In this document: one piece after another, positions 28,419-37,168 of the stretch | How positions within the stretch are numbered: position 1 is the first letter of the stretch | Layout of the letters: every line of letters starts with the position of its first letter | Position numbers and translations under genes: made by a program | DNA from: a virus | Strand: one strand, 5' to 3' | DNA: 46,342 nucleotides | Virus record (IMG/VR): IMGVR_UViG_3300010373_000014 | Coordinates: 1 to 46,342 of that record | The notes under the pieces: generated by a model | What the model was told of the DNA's origin: nothing | The model's database searches: none | The model's input: the letters and a program-made list of their open reading frames with translations, nothing else

Positions 28419-28744
28419 TAGCCCATGAAAAAGGCAAAGTCATCAGATGAACTACCACCACCCGATGCATTAATTATTCTTTCACCACCAATGGAATCAT
28501 CAAAAGTCACATTTGTCCCTGCAACTAATTCACGACTATTAGCTAATGATGCTGCATGATCATATGTAAGAATCGGTCCATCTAATCCATTTGTATTAAC
28601 TGTTAATTGATTATTAATATTTGTTTGATTTGTATCTAATTGTGCAAGTAATTGTTTAATAGCTTGATAGGCACCATCATTTGCTTTAAGCGCGCGAGAG
28701 GTATTGAGTACTGTTAATAGTTGGCTATATGACTGCGCACTCAT
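28418..28744 (-). CDS. Fibre-related protein with coiled-coil start (108 aa)
   Basis: ATG at 28744 overlaps the previous gene by four bases. The N-terminal half is helical (YSQLLTVLNTSRALKANDGA, AIKQLLAQLDTNQTNINNQL) and the C-terminal half is Gly/Asn-rich (ELVAGTNVTFDDSIGGERII, GGGSSSDD). This looks like a trimeric fibre connector: coiled coil followed by a Gly-rich fibre shaft. It is coupled to the genes on both sides. Confidence 0.6.
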   Translation of the reverse strand: MSAQSYSQLLTVLNTSRALKANDGAYQAIKQLLAQLDTNQTNINNQLTVNTNGLDGPILTYDHAASLANSRELVAGTNVTFDDSIGGERIINASGGGSSSDDFAFFMG

Positions 28745-29019
28745 TCCGGATATTCCTCATAAATCGTCTTAACAAATAATGTTATGTCCTGAACACGACA
28801 TGTATCATTTATATTAACGGCTGCTCCACGCAATACCACACCCTGTGATGTATAATTTGCGAGCCTTTGCAGCACTTTAGCTGTTGTAGCTGTTAATGTA
28901 AATGGTACTAAATCAACATGATTAAGATCATCAAATGTGCGTACTTGTAATGCCATTGTGCCACTACCCGTAACGCGCATCTTAATCATTCCGAGATGGA
29001 TAATTGAACTAGATGCCAT
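28741..29019 (-). CDS. Small beta-rich tail-region protein (92 aa)
   Basis: ATG at 29019. The 92-aa protein begins MASSSIIHLGMIKMRVTGSG, has strands (MALQVRTFDDLNHVDLVPF) and ends VKTIYEEYPE. Likely a small beta-sandwich. No motif is known to me. It directly follows the large lectin-like fibre gene without a gap and is likely a fibre accessory. Confidence 0.65.
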   Translation of the reverse strand: MASSSIIHLGMIKMRVTGSGTMALQVRTFDDLNHVDLVPFTLTATTAKVLQRLANYTSQGVVLRGAAVNINDTCRVQDITLFVKTIYEEYPE

Positions 29020-30879
29020 TTACTTATTCCTATCTGTAAATAGCTCAAAGAACCAATTAATTATTTTATCAGTTGTGCTTCCATCTTGATTACGTAACGT
29101 GTCATTTGTTTTGCCGGGAACTAATTGATATAAGCCGCCATATTTAGCCGATAACTGATTCACAATCACGAGATCAATTAGTTGACCAGCTGATAATACA
29201 ATTGCCGTATTAGGATCATCATTTGACGTGTTATATTGTGGTTGATAAAGTGTATCGGGCACCTCTACAATACTATATGTACCAGGTGGTAAACTTAACG
29301 ATTCTGTGCCTTGAAATCCAATACTAAATGATTGACTAACTGGTCCCGTTACGTTCATAGTAAATGTTTCGCTATTTACTGGTACTGATGCTTTACCAAC
29401 TATGATTGTTCCAACTAATGCCGCGCCCATTGGAATAACTGGACATGTAGTTGGTACTGTACCACCACCATCCATATCTGGTGTAGTAAATGTAGTTGCA
29501 ACAGCACTAGATGAAATAGTAAATTTATACCATGTTGAAGTTGTATCGGTATCTGTATCAAAAGCACGCATCCAGAAATAACTTAAATTATAATCAAGAA
29601 ATATTTCTGGCGCATCATAATCACCGGCGTTAGTTACAGGACCATATGTCTTTACTAATGTACCTGTTTTATCGTATTGCTGTGCTTCCCAATCAAGTGC
29701 AATTGTTGAATTAGTAAATGCGATTATGAAACTTGTACTATTGACAATTATTATCTGGTCTTGAAGTTGCGTACCCAGCGGCATTACTAAAACATCGGGT
29801 AATGCAACATTATTAACTAAGTCGAACGCATGAATTGTTAGTCCATCTTTCCAATAAAGGACTGAATCATCATCTGTTACTGCAATAGCATCAGCCTTAC
29901 CAGATAAATTCCAACTACTGCCACTAAGTGATCCAGATGATGTTATCTGTTCAACTGTGAATGGATTACTCGGATTCTGAATATAAAAGAAATTCTTACT
30001 AGCCGTAAATGGTGGTGAAAACCAATTTGCTATTGTAACAGCACCAAGTAAATTAAATCCTGTATCATAAACATTTACAGCATTAACATTTCCACTACTA
30101 CTGCTAACTTGTGCAGCAACGGCCCATATCCCAGATGAAAGACGACCACCTTGATCAGCGGTAACAAATGGTAATGTTGTTAGAACTGCACCAGATGAAC
30201 TATCAATAATAACAGCAGAACCTTTAACCGAATCAAAATGATCTGATGGAATAAATAATGATCCAGCAGTTGGTGGTAATGGATCAGCTACAAACGTTGG
30301 TGTGCCTACAGCGGTCCAATTATTACCATTACCGCTAACATCAAGAAGGTCGGATGTAAGTGGCGTGAATGTGACAAGGCCACTTGTGTGTACGACAGCC
30401 GATGGCGAGTTGATTTCAGCATTTATTTGTGTAACGTTTAATGCTGTGTTCCATTCACGATAATTATAGAAATCTAAATTTCCAACTCCTGTGACGCCAT
30501 CATTACCTAAAAATAAATCAGTAAACGTATATGCGGATAAATTTACAGTTCCACTACCAATAAGCACACCACTAACATATAGAGACTGTGTATTTCCATT
30601 ACGAACATAGGTAATAGGATACCATATTGCTGGATTTACACTAGCATATGTTGATTGTGTTTCTGGACTACCAGCATCGATAAATATTTTTTCTAGTGAA
30701 GAATCACAGGACACATTAGCCCAATTACTATAATCAATATCAGTAGTTGCTTGTAATTGACGCCCAACAAAAGATGAATTTGCTTTTACCCAAAATAATG
30801 CTGTATAGTTGCTAGATGCTGCAACTATATTAGTATTACGATGTAAATAATCACTTCCTGTTGCAAGACGAACAGCCAT
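29020..30879 (-). CDS. LamG/lectin-like tail fibre or receptor-binding protein (619 aa)
   Basis: ATG at 30879 overlaps the preceding small frame (TAATG). Residues about 1-200 form a concanavalin/LamG-like domain: TALFWVKANSSFVGRQLQAT, WYPITYVRNGNTQSLYVSGV, LFLGNDGVTGVGNLDFYNYR, EWNTAL. The middle (about 210-470) has repeated strands like a beta-propeller. The end (VPVNSETFTMNVTGPVSQSF, ESLSLPPGTYSIVEVPD) looks like an SpaA/prealbumin-like beta sandwich. The layout fits a large carbohydrate-binding tail fibre. The largest protein of the fibre cluster. Confidence 0.75.
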   Translation of the reverse strand: MAVRLATGSDYLHRNTNIVAASSNYTALFWVKANSSFVGRQLQATTDIDYSNWANVSCDSSLEKIFIDAGSPETQSTYASVNPAIWYPITYVRNGNTQSLYVSGVLIGSGTVNLSAYTFTDLFLGNDGVTGVGNLDFYNYREWNTALNVTQINAEINSPSAVVHTSGLVTFTPLTSDLLDVSGNGNNWTAVGTPTFVADPLPPTAGSLFIPSDHFDSVKGSAVIIDSSSGAVLTTLPFVTADQGGRLSSGIWAVAAQVSSSSGNVNAVNVYDTGFNLLGAVTIANWFSPPFTASKNFFYIQNPSNPFTVEQITSSGSLSGSSWNLSGKADAIAVTDDDSVLYWKDGLTIHAFDLVNNVALPDVLVMPLGTQLQDQIIIVNSTSFIIAFTNSTIALDWEAQQYDKTGTLVKTYGPVTNAGDYDAPEIFLDYNLSYFWMRAFDTDTDTTSTWYKFTISSSAVATTFTTPDMDGGGTVPTTCPVIPMGAALVGTIIVGKASVPVNSETFTMNVTGPVSQSFSIGFQGTESLSLPPGTYSIVEVPDTLYQPQYNTSNDDPNTAIVLSAGQLIDLVIVNQLSAKYGGLYQLVPGKTNDTLRNQDGSTTDKIINWFFELFTDRNK

Positions 30880-30977
30880 TATTTCTTATTCATCCATATC
30901 CAGAACGCGCAGTACATAATGAACATTCCTACCCAAAATGCCATGTACCAAAATGGTGGACTATGTATTATTCGCAC
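30879..30977 (-). CDS. Hidden small transmembrane peptide (32 aa)
   Basis: GTG at 30977 (or ATG at 30944) to TAA 30881-30879. The stop shares a base with the next ATG, the same TAATG coupling used by other late genes, and the frame overlaps the end of the upstream gene. The peptide is very hydrophobic with many aromatic residues (WYMAFWVGMFIMYCAFWIW), ending MNKK: one membrane span with a positive end. It may be a small lysis or membrane accessory. Confidence 0.4.
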   Translation of the reverse strand: MRIIHSPPFWYMAFWVGMFIMYCAFWIWMNKK

Positions 30978-32523
30978 GACTACCAATAATCAACTTATCT
31001 GTGTCAACAAGTGCAATCGTACTAATTTGATTGTTGAATGTCCATGGACACCATTTAATCTTAATCGGATCCAAGTTTTCGCTATAGTCACCAAATAACA
31101 TCTGATTATTGGGCAATGTGATATAGAGATATTGATTTAAACTATCGTTGAGAAATTGAATATTTTGAAAGAAGTCTCTATCAAGTCCTAACCAAAGATC
31201 TCTTATTTTAAACGATAACTCAGGCCGTATGTAGATACCATTAAAATACATTATGCCACTATAATCAACTAATAGCAAAGCATCAATGTTAACACCACCT
31301 GAGTCCAATACTGTTGCTATGCCATGTACGCTGGCACCAATACCTTCATCGATTACGGTTAATGGCCATGACGACGGCACATCACCATTATCATTATATG
31401 CATATGTTCTCGTTTGCTTAAACATATACAGCGTTCCACGAAATCCCTGCGCGTTTGTTAGTGGATAGCCATCTAATGGTGCAACTATAAGGCCGCTGAC
31501 CATATTAACTGCTTCAGGCATCCCCGGATTACTAACATATGCCGTGCTTATTAACCCAGCGGTGGTAACTGATGATTGATCACCATAGGGAGCTGAAAGA
31601 ACCATACGATTATTGAACAAAGTAATGTTGACGCCCGCTGGAATGTTAGCAAACAAATCAAACAGATCATCAGAACTTTGCAGTAATTCGGCATCATAAA
31701 AATTTACCGTTGTGCTCGTCGTAGTGTTATCATTAAGGTCAGCACCAGGTATTAAGAATAATTCGTATTGTGTTACATCACCGGTGAATAATGTTGGGTC
31801 AATTGCCTGACTAGCATAAATCCGTCTTGTTGTGACAAATGCATCAGGCGACACAGGAACATTTGTTAAGTCAATTGCATGTGAACCATCTGCCGTTGCG
31901 CTAGCAAAATAATATGTTTTATTAGGATCAATTGAGTCAGCAGATGGCCCCGGTGATGTTTCAAATCCTGTATTAGTAATATATGTTACTGCAAATACGT
32001 GTACACCTACTGCTACGTTACCGGCTGTTGCTGATAATGCAGCAGCGAATCCATTAGGTCCAATTGGCCATTTGCCCCCGGCTTTTCTCGCAAGAGAACC
32101 ATCACCTTCATATACATATACAAATTCATTCTGCAAACCATTAATACTGTCATTTGGTGTTATGTAAGCGCGCCCATTAATAGATGCGTAGGCAAAATCT
32201 GTCATGCCAATAATAGATAAAATTGGCGATGATGGTGTTGGACTGGTCGTATGGAATATATTACCTAATGTATCTAGTACGAGAAGGCCACTAACCTGAT
32301 TATTAAATACGTAATGATATATTCTGGCAACAGATCCATAAGGATTAGATGGTGGTATACCGATTAAGAATAAATCTTCACCAGGGCGTGATAAGAATTC
32401 ACCTTCATTGAATACTAAATCGCTACAATCACTAAAATGATCCAGAGGTACAGATTCTTGACCACCACGTTTCCAGAGGCCATTAAAGTTATCGATTAGT
32501 AATGGATTGTGATCGCGGGGCAT
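30961..32523 (-). CDS. Virion tail protein, nozzle/hub-like (520 aa)
   Basis: ATG at 32523. It begins MPRDHNPLLIDNFNGLW and continues with repeated strand motifs (LVFNEGEFLSRPGEDL, AYASINGRAYITPND, EFVYVYEGDGSLARKAGG) suggesting a beta-propeller, then VFAVTYITNTGFETSPGP and FRGTLYMFKQTRTYAYN. Podovirus tail nozzle or hub proteins share this N-terminal style (DNFNGLW.R) and size, so it probably closes the portal channel. It follows the adaptor-like gene and a small fibre gene, as in other podovirus tail blocks. Confidence 0.7.
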   Translation of the reverse strand: MPRDHNPLLIDNFNGLWKRGGQESVPLDHFSDCSDLVFNEGEFLSRPGEDLFLIGIPPSNPYGSVARIYHYVFNNQVSGLLVLDTLGNIFHTTSPTPSSPILSIIGMTDFAYASINGRAYITPNDSINGLQNEFVYVYEGDGSLARKAGGKWPIGPNGFAAALSATAGNVAVGVHVFAVTYITNTGFETSPGPSADSIDPNKTYYFASATADGSHAIDLTNVPVSPDAFVTTRRIYASQAIDPTLFTGDVTQYELFLIPGADLNDNTTTSTTVNFYDAELLQSSDDLFDLFANIPAGVNITLFNNRMVLSAPYGDQSSVTTAGLISTAYVSNPGMPEAVNMVSGLIVAPLDGYPLTNAQGFRGTLYMFKQTRTYAYNDNGDVPSSWPLTVIDEGIGASVHGIATVLDSGGVNIDALLLVDYSGIMYFNGIYIRPELSFKIRDLWLGLDRDFFQNIQFLNDSLNQYLYITLPNNQMLFGDYSENLDPIKIKWCPWTFNNQISTIALVDTDKLIIGSRANNT

Positions 32524-32535
32524 TTAAATTATAAT

Positions 32536-32556
32536 CCGCGTTTTATGGATGCGCGG
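32536..32556 (-). other. GC hairpin before the nozzle-like gene
   Basis: CCGCG (32536-32540) pairs with CGCGG (32552-32556) in an 86-base gap, 13 bases before ATG 32523. It is preceded on the minus strand by GGGGG and followed by ATTATAATTTAA. The order GGGG, CGCGCAT, CGCG, AT-rich, ATG is also present at 36810-36828. Attenuator or processing stem is likely. Confidence 0.4.
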
Positions 32557-32609
32557 CCCCCATTATTGCTGATAAGGTAATCCGTTAGGATTCAGTCCAC
32601 ATCACCCCT

Positions 32610-33296
32610 TTACGATGAAACCTTCGGCACAGACGCCCACTTCGCCAATACAGGAGCATTAAATGTTACTGCGGCATGTGCAGCAATGGTATATGCCGTG
32701 CTACCAGCCGTGCCATTAATAGTAGCCGAATCAGTAGCATTGCCATATACTTTCAATATACTTGCGGAGTCATTTATAACAGTTAATGCCTGTCCTACTG
32801 CCGCTACTGGTAATGCTACACCAACAGTACCATCAGCAGTAGTACAATAAACCATTGCTGATCCAACTGGTGTAATTGTTCCGCTATTACCCTGATTCGT
32901 ACCGAGAGCCGTTACAGTTTGAACAGGGAAATCAATAACGGGCTGATTAATAACTGGTGTTGTAATTGTTGGCGATCCACCAATAGTTCCGGTAATTGTT
33001 GGTCCGGTAATTGTTGGCGCAGTAAGTGTCTTATTGGTTAATGTCTGTGTACCAGTAAGAGTAACGTTACCACCACCACTACCAGCGATTGCAGTCCATG
33101 TGGGAGATGCAAGTGTATTCGTATTCTGATAAAGAACTTTATTAGTTATATCAATTAATAACGAACCAGGACCACATAATCCTGCACCAGTGCCACTTGT
33201 ACCGTTTGTTGGTGCGCCCGCATTAACTGCACCCCAAAATACGTTGTTTGTAGCTGAATCACTTAACGCGCCCCAAATTGACTGTTGTGTAAACAT
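32610..33296 (-). CDS. Fibre-like protein with TxTxxT repeats (228 aa)
   Basis: ATG at 33296 has AAGGTG five bases ahead; a GTG one codon upstream is weaker. After an N-terminal domain (SIWGALSDSATNNVFWGAVN) the protein shows the fibre repeat LTGTQTLTNKTLTAPTITGP, then repeated TIxxPxI units, and a C-terminal beta-sandwich (VALPVAAVGQALTVINDSAS). The TQTLTNKTLTAPTI motif is typical of phage tail fibre and head-fibre proteins. It lies next to the adaptor gene. Confidence 0.7.
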   Translation of the reverse strand: MFTQQSIWGALSDSATNNVFWGAVNAGAPTNGTSGTGAGLCGPGSLLIDITNKVLYQNTNTLASPTWTAIAGSGGGNVTLTGTQTLTNKTLTAPTITGPTITGTIGGSPTITTPVINQPVIDFPVQTVTALGTNQGNSGTITPVGSAMVYCTTADGTVGVALPVAAVGQALTVINDSASILKVYGNATDSATINGTAGSTAYTIAAHAAVTFNAPVLAKWASVPKVSS

Positions 33297-33345
33297 CACA
33301 TCACCTTATCGGAATCCCATCGATTAGTGGGACGATGTAATACTG

Positions 33346-34038
33346 TTAATAATTACCACGATTCCTATACGCGGCGAGGAATGGGCGCCGTCTAGCAGGA
33401 AACACCTGTTTCCCTTTAATATTTATCTGTAGAAATCTGTCTAATGATGCCTGCGCAGCTTCGTTTAGTGATTGAGCGCGCGTGGCATTTTCGCCAATGA
33501 ACTCAGCACATAACGACGCTGTGCGATAATTGAGAAAGGACTGAGCATTGATAAGATTAATTGGATCTGCTGGATCAACGATTTTTGGTAGTTTATCAGC
33601 TATATATTTTAGAAGAAGCTGCCTATCACTTGTCGCGCCAATAAATCTTAATTCTTGATTTTGATAGGTCCAATATACAAGGCTCGTCGTCTGAACGGTG
33701 AATGCAGGAAGAAACTCGCAACGCTGCATATCATCATAATCTTCTTCGGTTTGGCCGTTCGTCCTCTCCTGAAGATTCTGTATCTCTATAAGATCCGCTG
33801 GCATTTGCGCCTGCGTAACAACTAATGTACCTGCCGGAACGACAATATTTGTATCAACATTATTGGTAAGTTGAACATTATACTGTTGTAATGATTCGCG
33901 TAGTTCAGCCAATGCCATATTCAAATAAGCCATCTGCGCGGTTGGTGTGAATAATGATGGCACACCATTATTTGCTAACCCCTGATCATTTAGGAGCGCA
34001 GCGGCTGAAGTGAATATGTCATTGGCTAATAGTTGCAT
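33346..34038 (-). CDS. Head-tail adaptor-like protein (230 aa)
   Basis: ATG at 34038 overlaps the upstream stop (TAATG). It starts MQLLANDIFTSAAALLNDQG and reads FTPTAQMAYLNMALAELRES, GTLVVTQAQMPADLIEIQNL, then WTYQNQELRFIGATSDRQLL and KYIADKLPKIVDPAD...FLNYRTASLCAEFIG. The helix set with a beta insertion resembles the portal adaptor (P22 gp4 role) of podoviruses. Its place downstream of portal, scaffold and capsid and before the nozzle-like gene supports this. Confidence 0.65.
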   Translation of the reverse strand: MQLLANDIFTSAAALLNDQGLANNGVPSLFTPTAQMAYLNMALAELRESLQQYNVQLTNNVDTNIVVPAGTLVVTQAQMPADLIEIQNLQERTNGQTEEDYDDMQRCEFLPAFTVQTTSLVYWTYQNQELRFIGATSDRQLLLKYIADKLPKIVDPADPINLINAQSFLNYRTASLCAEFIGENATRAQSLNEAAQASLDRFLQINIKGKQVFPARRRPFLAAYRNRGNY

Positions 34039-34229
34039 TACTTACCATCCAAATGAATATGAATTTTATCTGCTTCAGTTTTTATAGTAATACTTGTCAA
34101 ACAAATCACTATTAACTGCCAAAATGGTTGTCCAAATATCCTACCAAGATGAGTTAAAGTAAGTTGTTCATACTTTAACTCATCTTCAACCTTAGCCAAT
34201 TCATCTTTATTAATTTCACAGAATGACAT
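34038..34229 (-). CDS. Small amphipathic/possible membrane protein (63 aa)
   Basis: ATG at 34229 overlaps the upstream stop. The 63-aa product has a charged helical N-terminus (MSFCEINKDELAKVEDELKY), a hydrophobic segment (FGQPFWQLIVICLTSITI, about residues 33-50) and a polar end (EADKIHIHLDGK). It may span or touch the membrane. No family is recognised. Confidence 0.6.
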   Translation of the reverse strand: MSFCEINKDELAKVEDELKYEQLTLTHLGRIFGQPFWQLIVICLTSITIKTEADKIHIHLDGK

Positions 34230-34912
34230 TATGATGCTTTTTTAATTCCGAGTTTTGTTGCCAATTCCAAATCAACAATATGATGACATGCGCCACATAT
34301 CGGATATTTTGGATTCCTTAATGCACCACATGCCACACATGGAATCATTTCCGCAGCACGGAAATCACCCATCCATACCTTATCTTTTTGATTTAGTTCA
34401 TTTGCTGCCATGCGACTATCGTCACTGATCGCGAGAGGATTACCATTATATTTGGCCCAATCACTATCCGCAATACGTACTAATTCACGATACCATGCAG
34501 TTTGTAATTCGTTTGCGCGCTCAATATCTTTCTTATCAATTTCAGCTGCAATTTTCTTGCCCAACACAAAAAACACACCAGGCTGCCTAACATCTTTCAA
34601 ACAGCCGATCATGTTAAGGACATTATCCGTAATAATACTTTGCGCGACTTGTGGTGACGAAACTTGTATCTCAATAAGTGGCTGATCTGGTCCTGTATCT
34701 TTCCACCAGCTTACGCTGCCTACATGTATAAGACTCGGAGCTTCTTTTTTACCAGCAGGTACTGTAAATTCATTTGGTTCGCATGTAATGAACTTGGCAG
34801 TTATTGGCTTAGGAAAGATAGACACAACTGTACATATGTCAAGTGGATTTTGTGGTGACTTGACAATACGACGCTTATTGTGAATGTTCATGAACGAATA
34901 ATCGAGTGGCAT
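34229..34912 (-). CDS. Hypothetical protein with C-terminal zinc ribbon (227 aa)
   Basis: ATG at 34912. The first 120 residues are strand-rich (DICTVVSIFPKPITAKFITC, FTVPAGKKEAPSLIHVGSVS), the middle is helical (KKDIERANELQTAWYRELVR) and the C-terminus holds CVACGALRNPKYPICGACHH, a zinc ribbon. Phage head-region proteins with this layout are known as hypotheticals. It may be a minor head or head-completion component. Function unknown. Confidence 0.65.
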   Translation of the reverse strand: MPLDYSFMNIHNKRRIVKSPQNPLDICTVVSIFPKPITAKFITCEPNEFTVPAGKKEAPSLIHVGSVSWWKDTGPDQPLIEIQVSSPQVAQSIITDNVLNMIGCLKDVRQPGVFFVLGKKIAAEIDKKDIERANELQTAWYRELVRIADSDWAKYNGNPLAISDDSRMAANELNQKDKVWMGDFRAAEMIPCVACGALRNPKYPICGACHHIVDLELATKLGIKKAS

Positions 34913-34913
34913 C

Positions 34914-35456
34914 TTAATTTACATCCTTCGTGGTATTGGCCAAGCTTACCCCAGTTCCATATGCTAGGGCATCAGTTACAGGAGTTTCATTAGCAAAGAG
35001 TTCATCACGCATCTTCTTTAATCGTGCAGCATCTTCTTCCTTAAAATTTGGATTAGCGCGCGGGTCCATGTATTTTGCGCCAATGGCTTTCGCAGATGCT
35101 GCATATATAGATGCAATTACAATTTTACACACGTCATAGTTGGGAGGAAGGAAATTTTTATCCTTGTCCTCAAATACCCATACAGGTTCATAAGAAACTT
35201 TATCTACAAGATCCGCTATTTCGGGAACTGGTACTACGCGCTCAAGAATATACTTATTATGAATCCATTGCCTGTACTTAGGACGTTCCTCAACGGTGCT
35301 ATAGGGAAGTTCTATGCCATGTATATCATGATTAACGATACGTTTCTCGAATTGGTCATCACTCCACACAATTCTGAAAAGAGGATATGTGGCTTGGAAG
35401 TAACCATAATCACGCTCAAGATAACGGTTCATATGTTCTATTTCAGGTGTCATCAT
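34914..35456 (-). CDS. Hypothetical head-region protein (180 aa)
   Basis: ATG at 35456 overlaps the glycosyltransferase stop (ATGA); a second ATG follows. The protein has a charged helical start (EIEHMNRYLERDYGYF), Trp/Tyr-rich middle (YPLFRIVWSDDQFEKRI, YRQWIHNKYILERVVPVP) and a helical end with an Ala-rich segment (CKIVIASIYAASAKAIG, EEDAARLKKMRDELF). No family is recognised. Its location between a glycosyltransferase and head-completion genes suggests a virion or assembly role. Confidence 0.65.
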   Translation of the reverse strand: MMTPEIEHMNRYLERDYGYFQATYPLFRIVWSDDQFEKRIVNHDIHGIELPYSTVEERPKYRQWIHNKYILERVVPVPEIADLVDKVSYEPVWVFEDKDKNFLPPNYDVCKIVIASIYAASAKAIGAKYMDPRANPNFKEEDAARLKKMRDELFANETPVTDALAYGTGVSLANTTKDVN

Positions 35457-36799
35457 GCTTTCACCACCTGCGAACCAGCCGTATCGTAACCAATCTTTAA
35501 TGTACCATCAGCATCACGTATTGGCCAAATAACAACAGATGCTTGATGACCAACTAATACGCTCGTGTCAAGGAATATGTCAAATCCTGCTTCCCTAACG
35601 CGCTTGAAGAATCCTAGATCATCACACCACATATCAGATTCTAATTCGCCCATCCTAATCCATGGTTCTTCCATTTTCCTAAATACATCTGTTCGTATAA
35701 GACAACATCCTAATCCTGCACCAACAATCTGTATTAAATCCTGTCCCTTATACTTATCGAGAACAAGATGGTTACACTTGCCATCCGGTGCTGCAAAATC
35801 AAATGCAATTGGATAATGTGGATGATTGCGCATCAGATATAGGCCGCTAATAACATCTTTGTCATGGGCCAATAAACGTGTTAGGCCATCAGGTGGTATG
35901 ATAACATCATCATCTACAAATAGTACATGAGAACAATCATATTCTAGTGCCTGTCGTATAATAACGTTGCGGTTTCGCGCAGGCGATTGTCCATGAGCAA
36001 ATGTGCATAATGTGCCTAATGGCTTATTGATAATATTAAAATGATCATAGAAATCAGCCTTACGTGCATATTCGGCTGTAATAACACCGACCATTATCTT
36101 TGTGGGCTCGATGATACCTGCGCGCTCGGATAAATCTCTCCTAATCGATGATCTTAATGATTCCTGTGCCTGATATAATGGGCGTTCCAAAGCCATTACT
36201 TCCTGATTAAGTGGATAATATTTTGTCACTCCATCACGTATTACCGGCACTCCCGGCCCATGATCAACAAGATGAAGATGTTCCATTACAACTTCTGGCA
36301 TATAAACACGTCGTGATTTTGGTACAATGTTGAATATTGTATCATCAACTGCATATCTTTTGAATGGTAAGGGCCAAGGCACCTTATCCATTATTAGTCT
36401 ACTCGTAACAGGATAACAGGCTAATTGATCACCAAATATCCTATCATCAGGATATACAAGAATAACATCATCTAAACATTCAGCTAATTTATTTCGGAAT
36501 ATTATATCCCAATCTTTCGTATGACAAATTGTATCATCACCAGATAACATGATATATGGTGAATGTGATTGCTTATAACAAATTTCTACCAAATCATTAA
36601 TTGGATATTGGCCATGATTAACGCGCGTTACAACTGCGCCACCCCATCTATCCAATTGTTCATCTTCTGGTAATTGTTCAACAACTAATGATAGCTCAAT
36701 TTTATCAGGCTCAGCACAATTATCGTATAGGCTATTTAACCACCTTTCGAGATCGGTTGGTCTATTAGAAGGACAGAGAACGGAAATTACTGTTTTCAT
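35453..36799 (-). CDS. Two-domain glycosyltransferase (GT-A folds in tandem)
   Basis: 448 aa, ATG at 36799. Two GT-A-like domains are visible. The N-terminal one starts ISVLCPSNRPTDLERWLNSLY and has a DD motif in IMLSGDDTICHT, then VPWPLPFKRYAVDDTIFNIV. The C-terminal one starts MVGVITAEYARKADFYDHFN, has SPARNRNVIIRQALEYDCSH, the DxD-type FVDDDVIIPPDG, and then MWCDDLGFFKRVREAGFDIF ending in HQASV. Both halves could be active. Glycosyltransferases in phage structural operons can decorate virion proteins, or the enzyme may change host sugars or modified DNA. The position next to capsid genes favours the first. Confidence 0.8.
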   Translation of the reverse strand: MKTVISVLCPSNRPTDLERWLNSLYDNCAEPDKIELSLVVEQLPEDEQLDRWGGAVVTRVNHGQYPINDLVEICYKQSHSPYIMLSGDDTICHTKDWDIIFRNKLAECLDDVILVYPDDRIFGDQLACYPVTSRLIMDKVPWPLPFKRYAVDDTIFNIVPKSRRVYMPEVVMEHLHLVDHGPGVPVIRDGVTKYYPLNQEVMALERPLYQAQESLRSSIRRDLSERAGIIEPTKIMVGVITAEYARKADFYDHFNIINKPLGTLCTFAHGQSPARNRNVIIRQALEYDCSHVLFVDDDVIIPPDGLTRLLAHDKDVISGLYLMRNHPHYPIAFDFAAPDGKCNHLVLDKYKGQDLIQIVGAGLGCCLIRTDVFRKMEEPWIRMGELESDMWCDDLGFFKRVREAGFDIFLDTSVLVGHQASVVIWPIRDADGTLKIGYDTAGSQVVKA

Positions 36800-36809
36800 A
36801 ATTATAAAT

Positions 36810-36828
36810 GCGCGTGTACCATGCGCGC
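36810..36828 (-). other. GC hairpin before the glycosyltransferase gene
   Basis: GCGCG (36810-36814) pairs with CGCGC (36824-36828) in the 42-base gap between the small capsid-associated gene and the glycosyltransferase. It is followed leftward by ATTTATAATT. Its layout matches the hairpin at 32536-32556. It may limit expression downstream of the capsid gene. Confidence 0.4.
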
Positions 36829-36841
36829 CCCGGTTTCTTTG

Positions 36842-37156
36842 TTACTTAACGTAGTAAGTGGCGCTCGTTGGATCGTAGAAAGCCAATACAGGTACCTTAC
36901 TCGTTGGTGCTAATGTATTGGATAAATTGCCCGTGGTAACGAATGCCGCAGGTGAATTATCCGTAAAAATTAACACTAACTGATGCTGACCTGCTATTGG
37001 CGGTGTAATTGTTGCTACAGCCGTTGTACCAGTAACGCGTGTAATAAACGACGTTGGTGCAATAGTCGTTGTTGACGCGATAGATGGTGGAAATGGCTGC
37101 TGTTCACTTTGCGGTGTTCCAAGATTAGCTGCTGTTAAGTCCTGTGATACTGACAT
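36842..37156 (-). CDS. Possible capsid decoration protein (104 aa)
   Basis: ATG at 37156 has a strong ribosome site (AAGGAGAG) directly after the capsid gene. The 104-aa protein is Thr/Ser/Ala/Pro-rich with several strands (TSFITRVTGTTAVATITPPI, HQLVLIFTDNSPAAFVTTG) and ends YDPTSATYYVK. Small beta-barrel proteins with strong ribosome sites next to the major capsid gene often decorate the head. A hairpin after it could keep its output apart from the genes downstream. Confidence 0.65.
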   Translation of the reverse strand: MSVSQDLTAANLGTPQSEQQPFPPSIASTTTIAPTSFITRVTGTTAVATITPPIAGQHQLVLIFTDNSPAAFVTTGNLSNTLAPTSKVPVLAFYDPTSATYYVK

Positions 37157-37168
37157 TTTATTCTCTCC

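Noticed and set aside
36801-36806. TATAAT on the minus strand just before the glycosyltransferase ATG
   Set aside because: A start seven bases downstream would lie inside the gene and no -35 box is present, so it is not the promoter of that gene.
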